From contig NC_044030.1 of assembly GCF_900496995.4 (NCBI RefSeq), positions 74,318,687-74,382,686 of the forward strand: a stretch of DNA of 64,000 nt, in the 5' to 3' direction. The notes beneath the pieces are model-generated. The model was given only the letters and a program-made list of their open reading frames with translations, made no database searches and had not been told where the DNA came from. The translations under genes and the position numbers were made by a program. Of this stretch, positions 10,641 through 32,905 are shown piece by piece. Position 1 is the first letter of the stretch. The number at the start of each line of letters is the position of its first letter. Source of the stretch: Aquila chrysaetos chrysaetos (Eukaryota; Chordata; Aves; Accipitriformes; Accipitridae).

Positions 10641-13600
10641 GCACTGCAGCACTAGGAGGGGGTAAAAGGCAGTACTTGGCATTAATCTGTTCTGAGTTCT
10701 GACCCTGGGTCTTCAGTCTGCTGAGTCATCCCTGTATGAATCTGCTCTTCACAACCAGAGAAACAAGATCTTTGCTGAGGCAACAGCAGCTCATATGCCA
10801 AGGTAACACCGTCTCAGGGCTCAACATGTGCAGAGGAGCCTGACAATAGCTAATCCTTCTGGGTGACAAAAGTCACTTCTGCAGTGGGCAGTCCTTGGAG
10901 AGAGGGGACTCTGGGACATCACTAAGCTCTCTAGACTGGTGTATCACCAGTGTGTTGATGAGCAGAGTGAATGAGAAGGGGGCTTTTGTGCTGAATTGCG
11001 CTGCCATGTCAAGTGTGCCCTGGTAGGGAAAAGCATCTGACTCACATGCCCATCAGCAAGTTTCTGGAGGCAGGACCAAAACAGTCCCTGGTAATTTGGA
11101 AAGGAAGTTCCAGAGAACAACAACAACAAACCTCATCGTATTTGTGGTTATTTTGGAAATGGTACCACACAGACTGAAGTAATAGCTGCAGCCAGACAGG
11201 CTCCATGGGCTGACAAGTGGAGCATACCCCTCGCTGGCAACTAACACAGCTTCTCCTCCCCCAAGCCTCCAGCTGCTCCTGCAGCCAATGCTTTGCCCAT
11301 GTGCTAGAAGAAAGAGCCTCTGCCATCTCTTGTACAATGACTGACATTGCTTCCTTAGCACCTTTTTCCCTCCTGCCTAATTGTGCCTGCATGATCCCAT
11401 ATACCTGTAAAAATCCACATTTCAAGGGACTGGGAGGGATGTCAAAAAATGATCAAGACTTCCCCTCTTGGCATGTGCCTGTGCCAAGAGCAGAGACTTC
11501 GCAACCACTCTTCTTTCCCCAGCCTGTTCCAGCACTTTATGACCGTCTTTAGGGAGGCCTCTTTGAGGAGCAGCTAACTGAAATCTTCTCCTCTCTGGTT
11601 TTGGCTCCCTTCTCTTTGCCTTCTTTGCCTGAGGACAGATTGTTCTGGTTTTTGTTGCAGCAAGCTGCAGACTGCTTTCCTGTTCTTCCTTACCTCCTCC
11701 CCTCTGCAATGACCAAGCACAGCTTTTCAGCATCAAAAGGTATTTGATCCTCCTAAACGCTGGATCCATTTACTGTTTTCTTCTCTGGAGGAAAGAGAGA
11801 GGGGGTTGAGCATAGAAGTTTCCCATGCATGCCAGACCTCGATTGCATTGTTTGACTGTGGTTGACAGAAGCTTGTCAATATTTTTGAGAAATGTGAGAG
11901 AACAAAAAAACCCAAAACTCCACACCATTAAGTTTTTTCCACTTTGCCTGAAATCTTTAAAAACTTAAAAGTTTCATTATATCAAGGTGCAGGATAAAAA
12001 TAATTGGGTTTCAGTAAACATAAGTTGCTGAGCTTCTTAAAAAGCTGAAGTATCTAGTGTTTTCGTTTTCCATTCTTCAACTGAAAAGAGATTTGTGGTA
12101 GATTTACAACAAAAAAAAATTTCAAAATAACTATCCCCTTTTCTGGAACGCTCCTGATCTCAAATCACCTTAAAAAACTTGTCAAGCAACACATGCCTTC
12201 AACAGCAGATGTAGTGTTAAAAAAAACCCCAAAACTGTTTGTGCTTCTACAGAGTGAAGGGAAAAGGTAAGGTAAAACAAGGGAAAGGTAAGGAATGCCC
12301 AAGATGCATAGTCTGGCAGAGGGATTCATCGGGCAGGCGCTGCCAGCACCATGTGCTTTCTGGGCTGGAAAGGCTCCTTGGCCCAGAGGGATGAGCTGAG
12401 GGTCACTGCTGTGGGGTCAGACCCACGTGGAGAGACTGGGCTGCGTCGCTATGAGCAGGGCAGGGGACTGTCCCCAGCAGGCAGGTTGGATGTGACCACC
12501 TTCTCTGGAAGGAGTTCAGTAGCATGGGCATGGTTTGCCCTAAGCTAGCTGGTCTCTGCTCTGGAGAACAATCATGACCACAATTGATTTCAGCTGTGTA
12601 ACTACAAACCACACAGGGAGCAGCATTTTTGGATGTAAAAACATTTTATTATGACTGGGAGTTCAATTTAATTGGATTATAGCTTAGTTTAAAATGGGAA
12701 TACTTTTCCCTTGACAATATTACTTACCATGGGGGTTTCTTTTTTGGTGTATGTGAAACTTTCTCAATTTTAATGGGAGGAAAAAACCCAAAAGTTTATC
12801 CTCATGCCTTTTTTTTTTCTGTTTGTTTTTTTTTTTTTTTTTTTAACCTGCCTATTTAATTGTATAGAATATTAAACACCATGCTGATTCCCCTACCAAG
12901 TGCAAGCGGACATGTTCATACCTGCACTTCTCACTGCTGGAGAACTTCTTGACAGTGAGGGTCACAGGTAGCACATTAAGAAACAATGCTAGTGCATGTA
13001 AACTATGGCAAAATACCCAGTGGCTTCTGTCTTTTCTTTGAGTGCATTTCTTATACCTTGCCTCCTGCCTAAATTCAACAAGAAATATGAATTTTTGGAA
13101 ACTGAAATTGACATGATCTCAGTCTCTGCCATGTGTATATAGATCATGTTAGATCTCACTGATTTTTTTTCTTAGATTCAGCCCAGTGCTGAACCACAAA
13201 CTGAACAGACAGTTCAGGCTATTCAGACTGAACCAAAACAAACACCAAACAGGTGTGTATTGAGCTAGTTGGAAAGTGAGGGGGGAAAATTCCAGAGTTC
13301 TGATGAAATCTCTATCTTCTTTCTGATAAATTTTAATTTCACTGAGCTCTGCTTACAGCTTTGTGCACAGTAACAGAGCAGGTACAATCAAATAAACTTA
13401 ATCACAGCCTGTTGCAATTTGAGACACCTGAAAGCACATTAATAATTGTTCAGATTCATAACTCATTAACCAGCTTAGACATGGCACAGTCCATTTTTCA
13501 GAGGAGCTTGCTAAAGGTGGACTGAACATCCGCATGCGTAGGTGTATGCCTGGGCTCAATGGCAGAGGGTAGGAAAGGCAGCAGAAGGCAGCCAGGTATC

Positions 13601-13700
13601 CAGATGTTGAATTAACTTACTCTTTTGCTTTCAAGAGCCTGTCCTTGCTGTTCCAATCTACAGGCACCCCTCTGAAAGTCAATGCAAACTCTGCATCTGA
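10641..13700. other. Intergenic DNA next to the LTR
   Basis: No recognised gene. Two abutting minus-strand open frames, 11769-11422 (115 codons) and 11425-11042 (127 codons), lie on the same strand as the LTR and upstream of it, where ERV internal sequence would be. I recognise no gag, protease, polymerase or envelope motif in them. A T-rich tract occupies 12809-12844. The rest shows nothing I can support. Confidence 0.45.
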
Positions 13701-13729
13701 AGAACTGCTTTACTCAGGTGGGATGCTGA

Positions 13730-14220
13730 ATTTCAAGGACCAAGTTGTTGTTCAGTGAAAATTATTTCTCCAGGCTCCGTGCCTCCGTTTTGCCTCCGCA
13801 GTGTGCGCTGGCAGACGGCAGGGGCTGCTCCTCCCGCGCCGGCAGCCCAGGTCGTATTCGGAGCCCCTTATCGCTTCTGTATTCCCAGGAGGCCTCTGGA
13901 GATCAATTCACAAAACAAAGATAGCAGGGGGCCGGGCGGGGGGGGATGTTACATTGTCGCAAAGTCAATATTTTTGAATCAGTGAGTGATTAAATAAGCA
14001 TTGTTTCCTGCTTGTGCATTAATGTACAACCAGTTGCCAGATGAGAGATATAAAGCATATACAAAGTCTTGCACAAGCTACGGTTTAGTGCCAGGAAGTA
14101 CCTGTCGATGAAAGATAAGCAGCCCGACACGATGCAAATGTTATTACTCTAGTAATTGCCTAAAATAATTTTCAGCTCTTGTCAGGAAACCATGCACTTA
14201 TTCATTCTTGCTCGGTGTTT
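13730..14220. promoter_or_regulatory. Possible conserved regulatory element
   Basis: A GC-rich core (about 13.78-13.95 kb, with several CpGs and a G-rich run) is followed by an AT-rich stretch dense in transcription-factor-like words: AGATAAG (GATA type) near 14115, ATGCAAAT (octamer) near 14134, TAATTG (homeodomain type) near 14155. No repeat signature or coding frame explains it. The call is compositional; without cross-species alignment it remains a guess. Confidence 0.25.
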
Positions 14221-23845
<9,625 letters not shown>

Positions 23846-23852
23846 TCATATG

Positions 23853-23858
23853 ATTAAA
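23853..23858 (+). terminator. Possible poly(A) signal for CAPSL isoform A
   Basis: ATTAAA, the commonest variant signal, lies eight bases after the exon A stop codon. That would give an extremely short 3' UTR, so the AATAAA at 24457 is at least as likely to be used. Confidence 0.3.
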
Positions 23859-24456
23859 GGAGCAAGACTTTACTTCCACCTTTTGTAGGTTCCCATGATT
23901 AAGTATATGCACAACAACACGCTCATTTTCCATAACAGCTTGCAGTAACTGTGCCAATTACAGTCAATCTGCAGAAATAATTCCCCGATGCTTCAGTAGG
24001 CTAAGCCTCAGGGGATCAGAGCATAATCAGAGAGCAGATCTGGTATCCAGCCACTCTGCAGATCTGTCCCTTTCCTCCCTGCATCCCTGACATGTCTTGT
24101 CTTTTCTGAGGCAAGCTGCTCCTTTCTTCTCAGACATCCGCAGTATCTCCCCGTGGCTCCTGAACGTACCCCCTCCTCCAGTGTTAGAGACACCTCTGTT
24201 TGACAGAGGATGCAAGAGGGGGAAACCGAAATATTCTGGAAGGGTGGTGGTCTGGGGCAGACTATTGTAAATGTGAGGATGCCTGTCCCAGGAGGGTCAC
24301 ACAGCCCTCTCGCCTGTAGCACTGCAGCATCTCTTGGCTTCTTGGGTCTCACTTGTGGGACAGAGCAACTGCTCAGCTCTCTGCTGGGATCACGTGAGTT
24401 CCCAGTGCTGGGAGGCTGGAGGGACAAACAAGTCAAGAAGGGGAGGGACAGACCAG

Positions 24457-24462
24457 AATAAA
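24457..24462 (+). terminator. Possible poly(A) signal for CAPSL isoform A
   Basis: Canonical AATAAA about 0.6 kb after the exon A stop codon (context CCAGAATAAATG). It would give a 3' UTR of normal length. Transcript evidence would decide between this and the variant at 23853. Confidence 0.4.
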
Positions 24463-24960
24463 TGTAAAATGCTCTTTAAAGCTCTGTTTTCTCGCTGGCT
24501 TACAACTCAGCATACAGGCATCTTTCCTAGGCATGCCTTCTTTCAAAGCTCTGTGGGCCTGCTTATAGCTTTTTTCCCCTCCTTTGATTTCTTTCTTTCT
24601 GTACTGTGAGATGATCTCACTAATATTTTTCTTTAAAGGGCATATGTGCGTTACAGTATTTTCTTCTCACTGTTCCTGGAACATTTACTGGTCTGGTAGC
24701 TGTTGTCTCCACACACCTACATCGAAAGTTGCTTACTACTTTTTGTATTTATACTGGCTTATGATCAAGCTATGCCTTCAGGGAACTTTCTGGCAACTCA
24801 AAAACTTGTAACATTCTTGTCTTGTCATCTTCTGTTTCCAATGCTGAAAAACGGATGGGAACCTGCCCTTCTGGTCACACCAATGAGGCTGTCTCAGTTC
24901 TGAGATCTTCTGTTCTTTCCCCATACAGAGAGTGGGGAAATGGTGCACAAAAGAAACTGT

Positions 24961-24977
24961 AAAAAAAAAAAAAAAAA
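24961..24977 (+). repeat. Poly-A run opening a purine tract
   Basis: Seventeen A residues start an almost pure purine stretch of about 45 bases. A pyrimidine-rich stretch follows at about 25038-25078, making an imperfect inverted pair. Confidence 0.85.
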
Positions 24978-26829
24978 GGAAAAGAAAAAAGAAGGGAGGG
25001 GTGGTGGGGGTGCTGTCTAATTACTCCTGCCTTGATTCCTTTTTCTTTTTCTTTCATCTTCTTTCTGCTTCTCTCACATCATTGTACTGCCCTCCCAGAC
25101 TGAGATGCTGCTGCTGTAGCAAAGAGTAAGTGGCTTGTGTATGGCTGCATTTGCTCTGTTTCAGGCTGGCAGCCAACCGAAAACAGTATAGGCTTATAGT
25201 CTGGGCTTTCAAAAGAGCTTGACTGTTGAAGTCTCAGGTCTTACTTAGCCTGGGCTGCTAACAGTACAAACACTGAAGTCCTGAGTGCTTGCTGCTCTGG
25301 TCCTGTGCAAACTCTGCTTTTGTTTTGTCTGGCTGTGATCTTGGTACAAGCAATAGCTGCTTGAAATTCCTTAGCAAAGGCTGTGCAAACTCAGTTATCT
25401 TCTTTGATCTGTAAGCCTCCAGAAACTTGCATACTGGCTGACACTGGAAACTGGTGGAAAGAGTCTCTTTATGATTGCCATTGATCATAAGAGGAGCCTT
25501 TATGTACTGCGATGCTACTGAAGTGCCAACATACCTTATATGAAAAACAGACTTACTATCAAATAGAGGCTGTACAAGTCCTGGCAGCTTGAGTAGAATC
25601 CATTTATTTCTCATTTATTAATTGACTCCACAATAAGAAGTCATGTCATCTGTCTTCTGTGTTTCAAATAAAGAGAAATTAATGTGAATGGACTGTGGGA
25701 ATCATGAAATGAAAAAACTATTTCCTTCTGACATGCTATCTCATGTCTTCACACCCCACAGCGATCTGTTGCGCTAACATTTAATCAAGTGCAGTGGAAG
25801 TTTTAATCTGAATAACTGCAAACAGTTTGTCTTTGCAGTGCTAATACTTTCCGATTTTACTTAATCCCAAATGCAATATACCTTTTTGGAAGGGAGGAGT
25901 GGTACTGGAAGCAACTACGCTTTTTTAAAACCAGCAGAAGCCTTGTCACGAGCCTCCAGGAGCCTTAGCCTGAGCCTGTAACAGCTGGGGAGAGCTCAGT
26001 GCTCCAGGGTGAGATTTCTGCACTGAGCTGGACTAATGGGGTTTTGCGCAGGGAGCTCAAGCCCCCTTGTCCTGCTGGGAGGGCTCAGCACCCACCCTGC
26101 AGGTGAGAGCCGCAGCCTGGTGCCTTCAGAGCGGCTCCCAGCTCTTTGGGTCTGCTTGTGTGCAGACCTCGTCGCTCGCTCGATACGTTTCTCAGCATCA
26201 GGAGGATGTTTTTCACAATGCACTCATTTTAAAGTTTGTACGGGGTGTGTTTCCAAGGGCTGGTTTCAGATTCCTTCAAAGTTGGTGCCAAAGTTTCCTT
26301 TCACTTCCGTGGGAACAACGTTGCTCCTGGAGCAATCTGAGTAAAAACTCGTAACTGCAGAAAAGGCACAGTGCTTTCAGGAAAAAGAAATAATCTGGGA
26401 AAGAATAACATGTGATTTTTTTACTTTTAATTAGATACTGTAGAACACAAATTGGAATCTGTGCTGTAAGAAAGGTCATTTGATTAATATGTGTGCAAAT
26501 TCATGGAACAAACACAGCCATTGCATTGACTGCTAGGTAGGAAAATCTCTACTAGGAGATATGCAGCCATAATTGTTGGAGAATAACCCAGAGATTTAGA
26601 ATAGTCTGACTATTTTGTGCAAGATGTATTTTGTATATATCAAATTAACAAGTAAGGCTGTAATCAGAAAGGCACACAGTTGGCATTCGTAGAGTAAAAG
26701 GACACACTGGAACAGTTAAGCCCTGATGTTTTGAGGATGCTTCGTGTGCATTACCAACTTGGCAAGAATACTCAAGGTACACCAGGGAGAAAATAAATGT
26801 TAAAGGTAATTGGACCTAAGAAACATAGG

Positions 26830-27240
26830 ATGTGACTGATAAAAAGAAACATCCCGCTCCAGAAGGTGCCAGAGGCCAGATAATTGCCAAAGAAGCGTGA
26901 ACTAGGAGAGCAGTAAAGGTGGCATGGGGAGATTGCGACCACTGGCTCAATTCAAGGCTGGAAGGACTTGCCCCCCACACCTGCAAGGAGCATGTGTGCT
27001 AATTTACGTAGCAAGCGAGGCTAATTTAAATAAAACTGACCAATAGTAGGTGAGAGGGTGACTACTAACCAATGAATGTAAATTTAGGTGGGTTTTTACT
27101 AATCATGTAACAATAAATACATTGTTTTTCTTTGGTGTGGTGTGCTAGCTTTGTGGAATTACCACCTAGCATCCATCTTTGCACAAATATGAAATAAATA
27201 ACGTCTCTCCTGAGTGTGATTATTGGCTCGTTGCACACCA
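26830..27240 (+). mobile_element. LTR-like stretch (uncertain)
   Basis: The order of signals resembles a retroviral LTR: ACCAAT-type boxes near 27040 and 27068, then AATAAA near 27111, then a second AATAAA near 27195 followed by a CGTCTCTCCTGAGTGTGATT run of the kind seen in R/U5. I cannot define TG/CA ends. An ACACCAGG word occurs on both sides (about 26780 and 27236) but does not frame proper LTR termini. Family unknown. Confidence 0.3.
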
Positions 27241-28508
27241 GGAAACGAATCTGCTTTTCAGACAACATAATGACACACTGGGCGCACACACCTGAGATTC
27301 AGTGGAAGCACTTTGCAGAGATAAAAGGCAAGTTAAAGGGATTTGAACCAGACATGAAGGAATATCAGGGCTGACAGCGGGTGCCCAGAGCCGCCCTTTA
27401 GTACTTCACTGCCCCTGTCTGCTGAGGCTGCTGGACTGTGATCTGGGAGAGCCAAAAATGAAGCTCAAGCACCCATGTTCAGCTGCAGGCTGCCGTGTGC
27501 TGGTTACAGACCCAGCAGATGCTAGAGATAGATGGTGATGCAGGCTGTCCTGCCAGTCTGTGGTTGCACAGCGCACAAGGCAGATACTGGGAGATAGGTG
27601 GCAATGCACGCGATCATATCTGGCGCTACCATCAAGATTGTCAGATCTTGGTTGGTGCTTCATGTTCGAAGCACCATTTCTTCTTTCTGATTGTGCTACA
27701 GATGCTAAACAGGATGGCATAAACCATAGGAACATCTGAGTCTGCAGGGCTGTGGGCCAATACCAGAGGCAAAGGGTTTGCCTGCACCTTGAGCTCCAGC
27801 CTGCCCCGTGGCACAGCGCCTTGTCAGGGCTGAGCTCTGCCCTCCCTGCCAGGCAGCACCAGGACCATGCTCCAAAAATACTGGTGGAGCCCTGTGGTCC
27901 CTCATAGAGTGAAAAGGCTCCCTTATACCTCCCCCAAACTCTGCTCCAACCTTTACCTCTGTGACCCCCCTCCCGAGAGAGCACAAGGCATGGGGGCAGA
28001 GAGGCAGGGGACAGCCTCTCCCTCTGGCGTGTTCCCTGGGGAAAGGCGGCATTCCTGCAGCATCCTTTAATGCATTCTGGTTTTGCCCCTTGTGTACTTT
28101 TGTGGCTTCATGTTTTTGTCCTGAGGGGAAATTTTTGGCTTGATGTGGTCCAGAGCTGTTGTTCAGCTCATGTTCTCTCCCACAGCATAGATTTCTGGCT
28201 CCAGCAACAGAGTTTTAATGTAAGCCTCACTCACTGGCATATATTCTTGAAATTAGAACACAAGGTATATTCACTGACCTGATTCATTTTGTTGGTCTCC
28301 TGCGCACATTGCTGTATGAAAGCTGACTTGCCTTTATGTAACAGCTTTTACACGGTACTGCCGCAAACCTCTGCAGCCGCAAGGGCAGAGCAGAGCTTTG
28401 CCATCCCAGAGCTGGGCTCTGGGCCTCTGCTGTCACCAGCTGGCAGGAGAAGCAAGACTGGTGCTTTTGTTTATTTTTGCCTCCCAGCTCCTATCCTCCA
28501 CACTGGGA

Positions 28509-28526
28509 CAGCAGCAGCAGCAGCAG
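28509..28526 (+). repeat. (CAG)6 run
   Basis: Six perfect CAG triplets. They lie outside any supported coding exon. Confidence 0.9.
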
Positions 28527-29813
28527 CATGCTCAGCTTTCCCTGGTAAAACAGATAACGCCAAGAGCAACCTGCCGCTGTTGGCACCTGCCCGCTTTCTA
28601 TGACTTTCACTATGATTATAGCCCATCCTGTTTCTCTAGAAATCCTTTCTCATAGCCAGCTCAGAAGGAAGGGGTGAGCAGAAAGCAGGTTTCCTGGTGA
28701 GCTGTGCATAACGTCAAGTCCTCAGGTGGCTGAGAGCAGCCTTGGTATTTGAAGCAGCCCCCGGCTATACAGGTTTGCCCCAGTTGAGTTTGAAGTCCCC
28801 GTGATTTCAAAGCGAGCACTGGTTTCGGCTCTACCACCTCTTCAGCTCTTACGCCAAGAGAGGCTGCGGGAGGTGGGAACACTGTAGGATGCAAAAGCTT
28901 CAGCTCACAGGTTTGCAGCTGTCCCCAGGTACGACAGCCCTGTCTCTGCTGAAACCTGGACCCAGGCTTCGTCCCAGCTTACGACATTGCCGTTGATCCC
29001 AACGGGAGCTGCAGCTGGAGAACGGGAATGGGACCCAGACTTCGTTGAATGTCTTGGCAAGCAGGAAAAATGAGAAAGAAAGGAAGCACAATGTTTTGTG
29101 AAAGTTAACTCAAGCCTAGTTTTCTGTGGAAAAGTAGAGATTGTGGTAAAATGTGAGCAATGTTTATTTTCCAGAGATAAGTCGGTTCTTTTTTTTTTCA
29201 TTGAAAACTTGATGTTTTTGCCAAAAGCTGGAATTTATTGGTTTTTTTACTTTCAGCTGATACTTTGGCATTCAAAGGGTACTGTTTTTTTTCTTTCAGA
29301 TTATGTACATTTTATGGAAAAAAAAATTAGCAGATTGCTTTAGAGAAGGTCTGACTTTGTGGCATAGATTTATTCCTTTAGATATTTCCACCAATGCATT
29401 TCTGCTTTGTTTCTCATTTTTTATTGCTTGACTAACTTTTGGAGCTTTTTACATTCATTTGGTGATGGTGTTAATGTTGGACTAATCTAATTTCCTTGTG
29501 ACATCTAAGTTACACAGTCAATATTTACCAATAACCGGAATAACTTTTCTTATATTCATTTTTCAAAGACATAGCAACAGCTCTGTCTCCCAATGCAAGA
29601 AGCTCAATCCATTGACCTCAGTGTCATTGGACGAAATGCTGTGTGAGAGCTTGCTGCAGCCACACATCCTAATGTCAGATTAGGACAGTCTGACCTAAAA
29701 ATCAGACTTCTCTGGAAAATGCAAAAGAATTATTTGCAAAATACGGAGATGCGTTACATAAACATCTTGCTTTGGCCATCACACATTGTAAACACTGTTT
29801 TTCTCATCCTTAG

Positions 29814-29915
<102 letters not shown>

Positions 29916-30528
29916 CTTTTGCTTTCACTTGCCCCAACTTCTCTGGGACCAGAGACTATAAAGAAGTGAAACACTGTTTAGTTTGTTGCAGGTTTGATTT
30001 TTTTTTCCCCAGTTCCCGTTTGAGCAGCGTTTTCAGAGCTACATGATTTGATGACACCGGCAAGTGTCCCAGGGCTGGACTCTGACATGTGGCTTCATGT
30101 TTCAACAGGTGGCGCTTAAAAGCCAAGGAATAGCCAAGCCTTACTGAAACACAGAGCTGCCGAGCGAGCAAAGAGGGGGGGTAGTCGGTATGAAAGAGCA
30201 ATTGCATTTCCTGGTATCTTCAGTTGTTTTCTTGCGTGTCTGTACATTAGACTTGTTTTGCCAATGTCCTGTTAACACACAGGAGTGCCAATTTGGGAGG
30301 CTTCATCATCACAGGAATAAGGAACTGTTTGACTCTAAAATAATTCTTCACAGAAATGGCAAGTCTCCCTTGTGTTACATTTTAGCTGGTTTTAAAGGAT
30401 AGCTTCAGAAACCCACAACCAAAGAGAGAACCAGCTTGAGCCAAAAGCTTATTGACTAAAAACCTGCTGCTGTTCCTCCCAGGGCTGCAGCACTGCAGTA
30501 CTGCTGTATAAATACAGGCCTTCAAGTC

Positions 30529-30534
30529 AATAAA
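30529..30534 (+). terminator. Candidate poly(A) signal for CAPSL isoform B
   Basis: Canonical AATAAA (context AGTCAATAAACAC) about 0.6 kb after the exon B stop codon, a normal 3' UTR distance. A further AATAAA occurs near 30904. Confidence 0.4.
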
Positions 30535-30976
30535 CACTTGCTAAGAAGCCAAGAAGGGATTGAACTCCTGCCCTGCAGAAATACCCTGCCAGCATCGCCA
30601 GGTCCCTTGCTGCCAGAAGGGGTGGCTTGGTGGTGAGCTTGTGCCTGCCTAAAACTGCCCCGAATTCAGCCACGTGTCCCTGTGGCAGAGGTGGCAGGGC
30701 CACCCCTTCACCATTTATTTCATGGCCCAGACTCCATTGCACATCATGTGCATTTAATCATCCCTTTGCCCGAGCAGAAACAGTTCCCCTGCCTCCCCAC
30801 ACTTAGCTGGTCTTCTACCACCCCACTGAATACACACAGCATTTTTGTGTGTTTTATCAGCCTGTCTAATGAACATGCACAAGAGGAGGAGATTTGGTAA
30901 ACAAATAAATTCAACAGGGGACAATTATCGCCCTGGGAGGTAATTAACATTTTTCAGCATCATTAAAATCAGACTG

Positions 30977-31063
30977 TGACTCAGTGTTACAACTGACAAA
31001 AGACTTATTTTATTTCACGGGTTAGCGTTTGTGTGCCGCTGGGAGATGTTTGCATAGTGCAAA
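30977..31063. promoter_or_regulatory. Possible regulatory cluster: AP-1 site and octamer-like palindrome
   Basis: A perfect TGACTCA (30977-30983) is followed 66 bases later by the inverted repeat TTTGCA-TAG-TGCAAA (31049-31063). The right half continues into TGCAAATGAG, close to the POU octamer. This is motif evidence only; such sites arise by chance in 64 kb. Confidence 0.25.
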
Positions 31064-32905
31064 TGAGCTGCGCATAAATGAGGGGAGAAAGGAAGACAGG
31101 AGAGCGGCTGTGTTGTACCAGGAGCACAGAAGAGGTGCCAGAGCCTGACAGTTCTGTGTGGAGAGAGGAGAAGGCAGCTCCAGGCGCCGTGTCATAAAGC
31201 AGCAACATAGACACCAGGGTCACCCATCTCTTTTTGTGTGTGTGCAGCTGAGTATGAGCGTAGGAGGCAGAAAGTGTGGAGAAGGATGGTTGTGCTGAAG
31301 TAGAGAGGGTGCATGGAGTATGTGAAAGCTGAGCTATGTCCCTGTGCAGATGTTGAGTCAGATGGGAATTTGTGAACAGCTATGGAGGAAACTCTTGTAG
31401 AATAACTTGTAGAAACTACTCGGTCCTGACCCAGTGAAGTGTTGTCAAGACATAGCTGTGACTGTATTTTCATATACGTACTACGCATCTAAAAGCTGGC
31501 CAGGGACCAGAAGTGCTTGTGGTGCTTCTTGCTTTGGTGCATACTTGGGTTTCTTTTTTTCCAAAAGGAAGCTGAAAGTTTTTGTGTCTGTATACACCCA
31601 CCAAATTTATCTTGAAGGCTATAAATTTGCATATGATGTTTGGGGATGCTGATACTAAGACTGCTCAAATATTGGTCCTCAGCACCTGCAAAATAGTCAG
31701 GGACCAATTTTTCCAAAAGATTTAGCTCCCACAGTTCAGGCCAGATTGTCAAAGCTGAAGGAGACTGCTAGCCTCTGCACGCTTCAGAGCAGCCCAAGCC
31801 CCAGAGTTATCTTGGAGGAGCTTAGCACTTGTGAAAGTTTAGCCTAACAGGACTTGACTGAACACCGCCGTAATGACCCCATTGTAGGCATTGGCTTGGT
31901 AGCCAAGGCAGTTGGATGTGGTTCAATGAACGGGTTTCATGGCTGTTTCTGGGAGCCAGGGTCCTTTAGAAGCCTTAATGCCAACCTTTAACTCCCCTCG
32001 ATTTGGCTGTGCTTGCTGCTGCTCTCATGGAAAGATACTCTTCTGGATAGGCCTCATCATACACCCAGGTGGATGCCTGGAATAAAGTAACCCCGTGCCT
32101 GGCATGAGTTAGCCTGTATCTTCTCTACTAAGAAAAGCTACACTGGGATGAATGTAATTAACAAAAGGTTGCTTTGTTTTCTATCAGTTGCGCGTTTGTT
32201 AGCATTCAGCAGTGGATTAATGAAGTAACATCTCTGAGGACACAGCCTCTGCAGGACTTTTCTTTACTGTACACTTTACTGTACTGCTCGTGGTGCAGAC
32301 TCACGGCTGCATGTGGGATCTTGGGCAAAGCTTCTGGCTCACCTGAGCAAGTACGAGCCATTGGCAGGAGATCGTGTTCACTCACCTGATTCCCAGAGCT
32401 GTTACCTCTCCGTTTTCTGGGTAACAAGGGCTGGACGGCAGTGGGAGTCAGGATGAACAAAAGCATCCCCAGTCCAAAACATAGGGACTGGGGCTGCAGA
32501 GAGGCTTCCCTGGCTCGCAGGGTGACAGCAATGAAGGGCGGGTGATGCTTGCTGTTATCCTACAGTGCTTTCAGGCCTCTGAGCTGTCCGGATTTATTTG
32601 GGATTTATCCTGCCTGAAGCTAGGCAGAGCCCGTGGGGTTATCCTACTTTCAGTGAGGACAGAGTAAGTCCTATCCTGGTAGATGTGTATTAGAAGACTG
32701 AATTAGAGCAGCATAAATAGTTCATGCAAATATCCATGTCCTTTTAATACAGTAAAAACATCGTAAAACCAAGTTTGCATGTTATCTAATTAAATAAGAT
32801 AATAAGACATAGAAAATTGAATGAATGTTTAAACATTAGCAGCTATGCAAAAATATGAGTACTACATAGGAAAAACATAACTATTTGAGAGTGATTAGAG
32901 TGAAT

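Larger units (their letters stand above)
24463..29813. other. Interval between the two CAPSL terminal exons
   Basis: If exon B is used, this is part of an 8.3-kb intron running from 21485 to 29813. I see no second copy of CAPSL exons 1-3, so exon B is not the end of a complete tandem gene copy. The interval holds an A-rich/pyrimidine-rich pair at 24.96-25.08 kb, an LTR-like stretch at about 26.83-27.24 kb and a short CAG run. Minus-strand frames of 118 codons (25614-25258) and 192 codons (27984-27406) have no recognisable motif. Confidence 0.5.

Noticed and set aside
10265..10702. Overlapping frames of 90-145 codons on both strands
   Set aside because: They are produced by the tandem array inside the ERV LTR.
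25258..25614. 118-codon minus-strand frame in the CAPSL exon A-B interval
   Set aside because: It reads somewhat protein-like but matches nothing I know and has no flanking exon.
27406..27984. 192-codon minus-strand open frame
   Set aside because: The composition follows a GC-rich patch, there is no recognisable domain, and other frames are open over the same bases.
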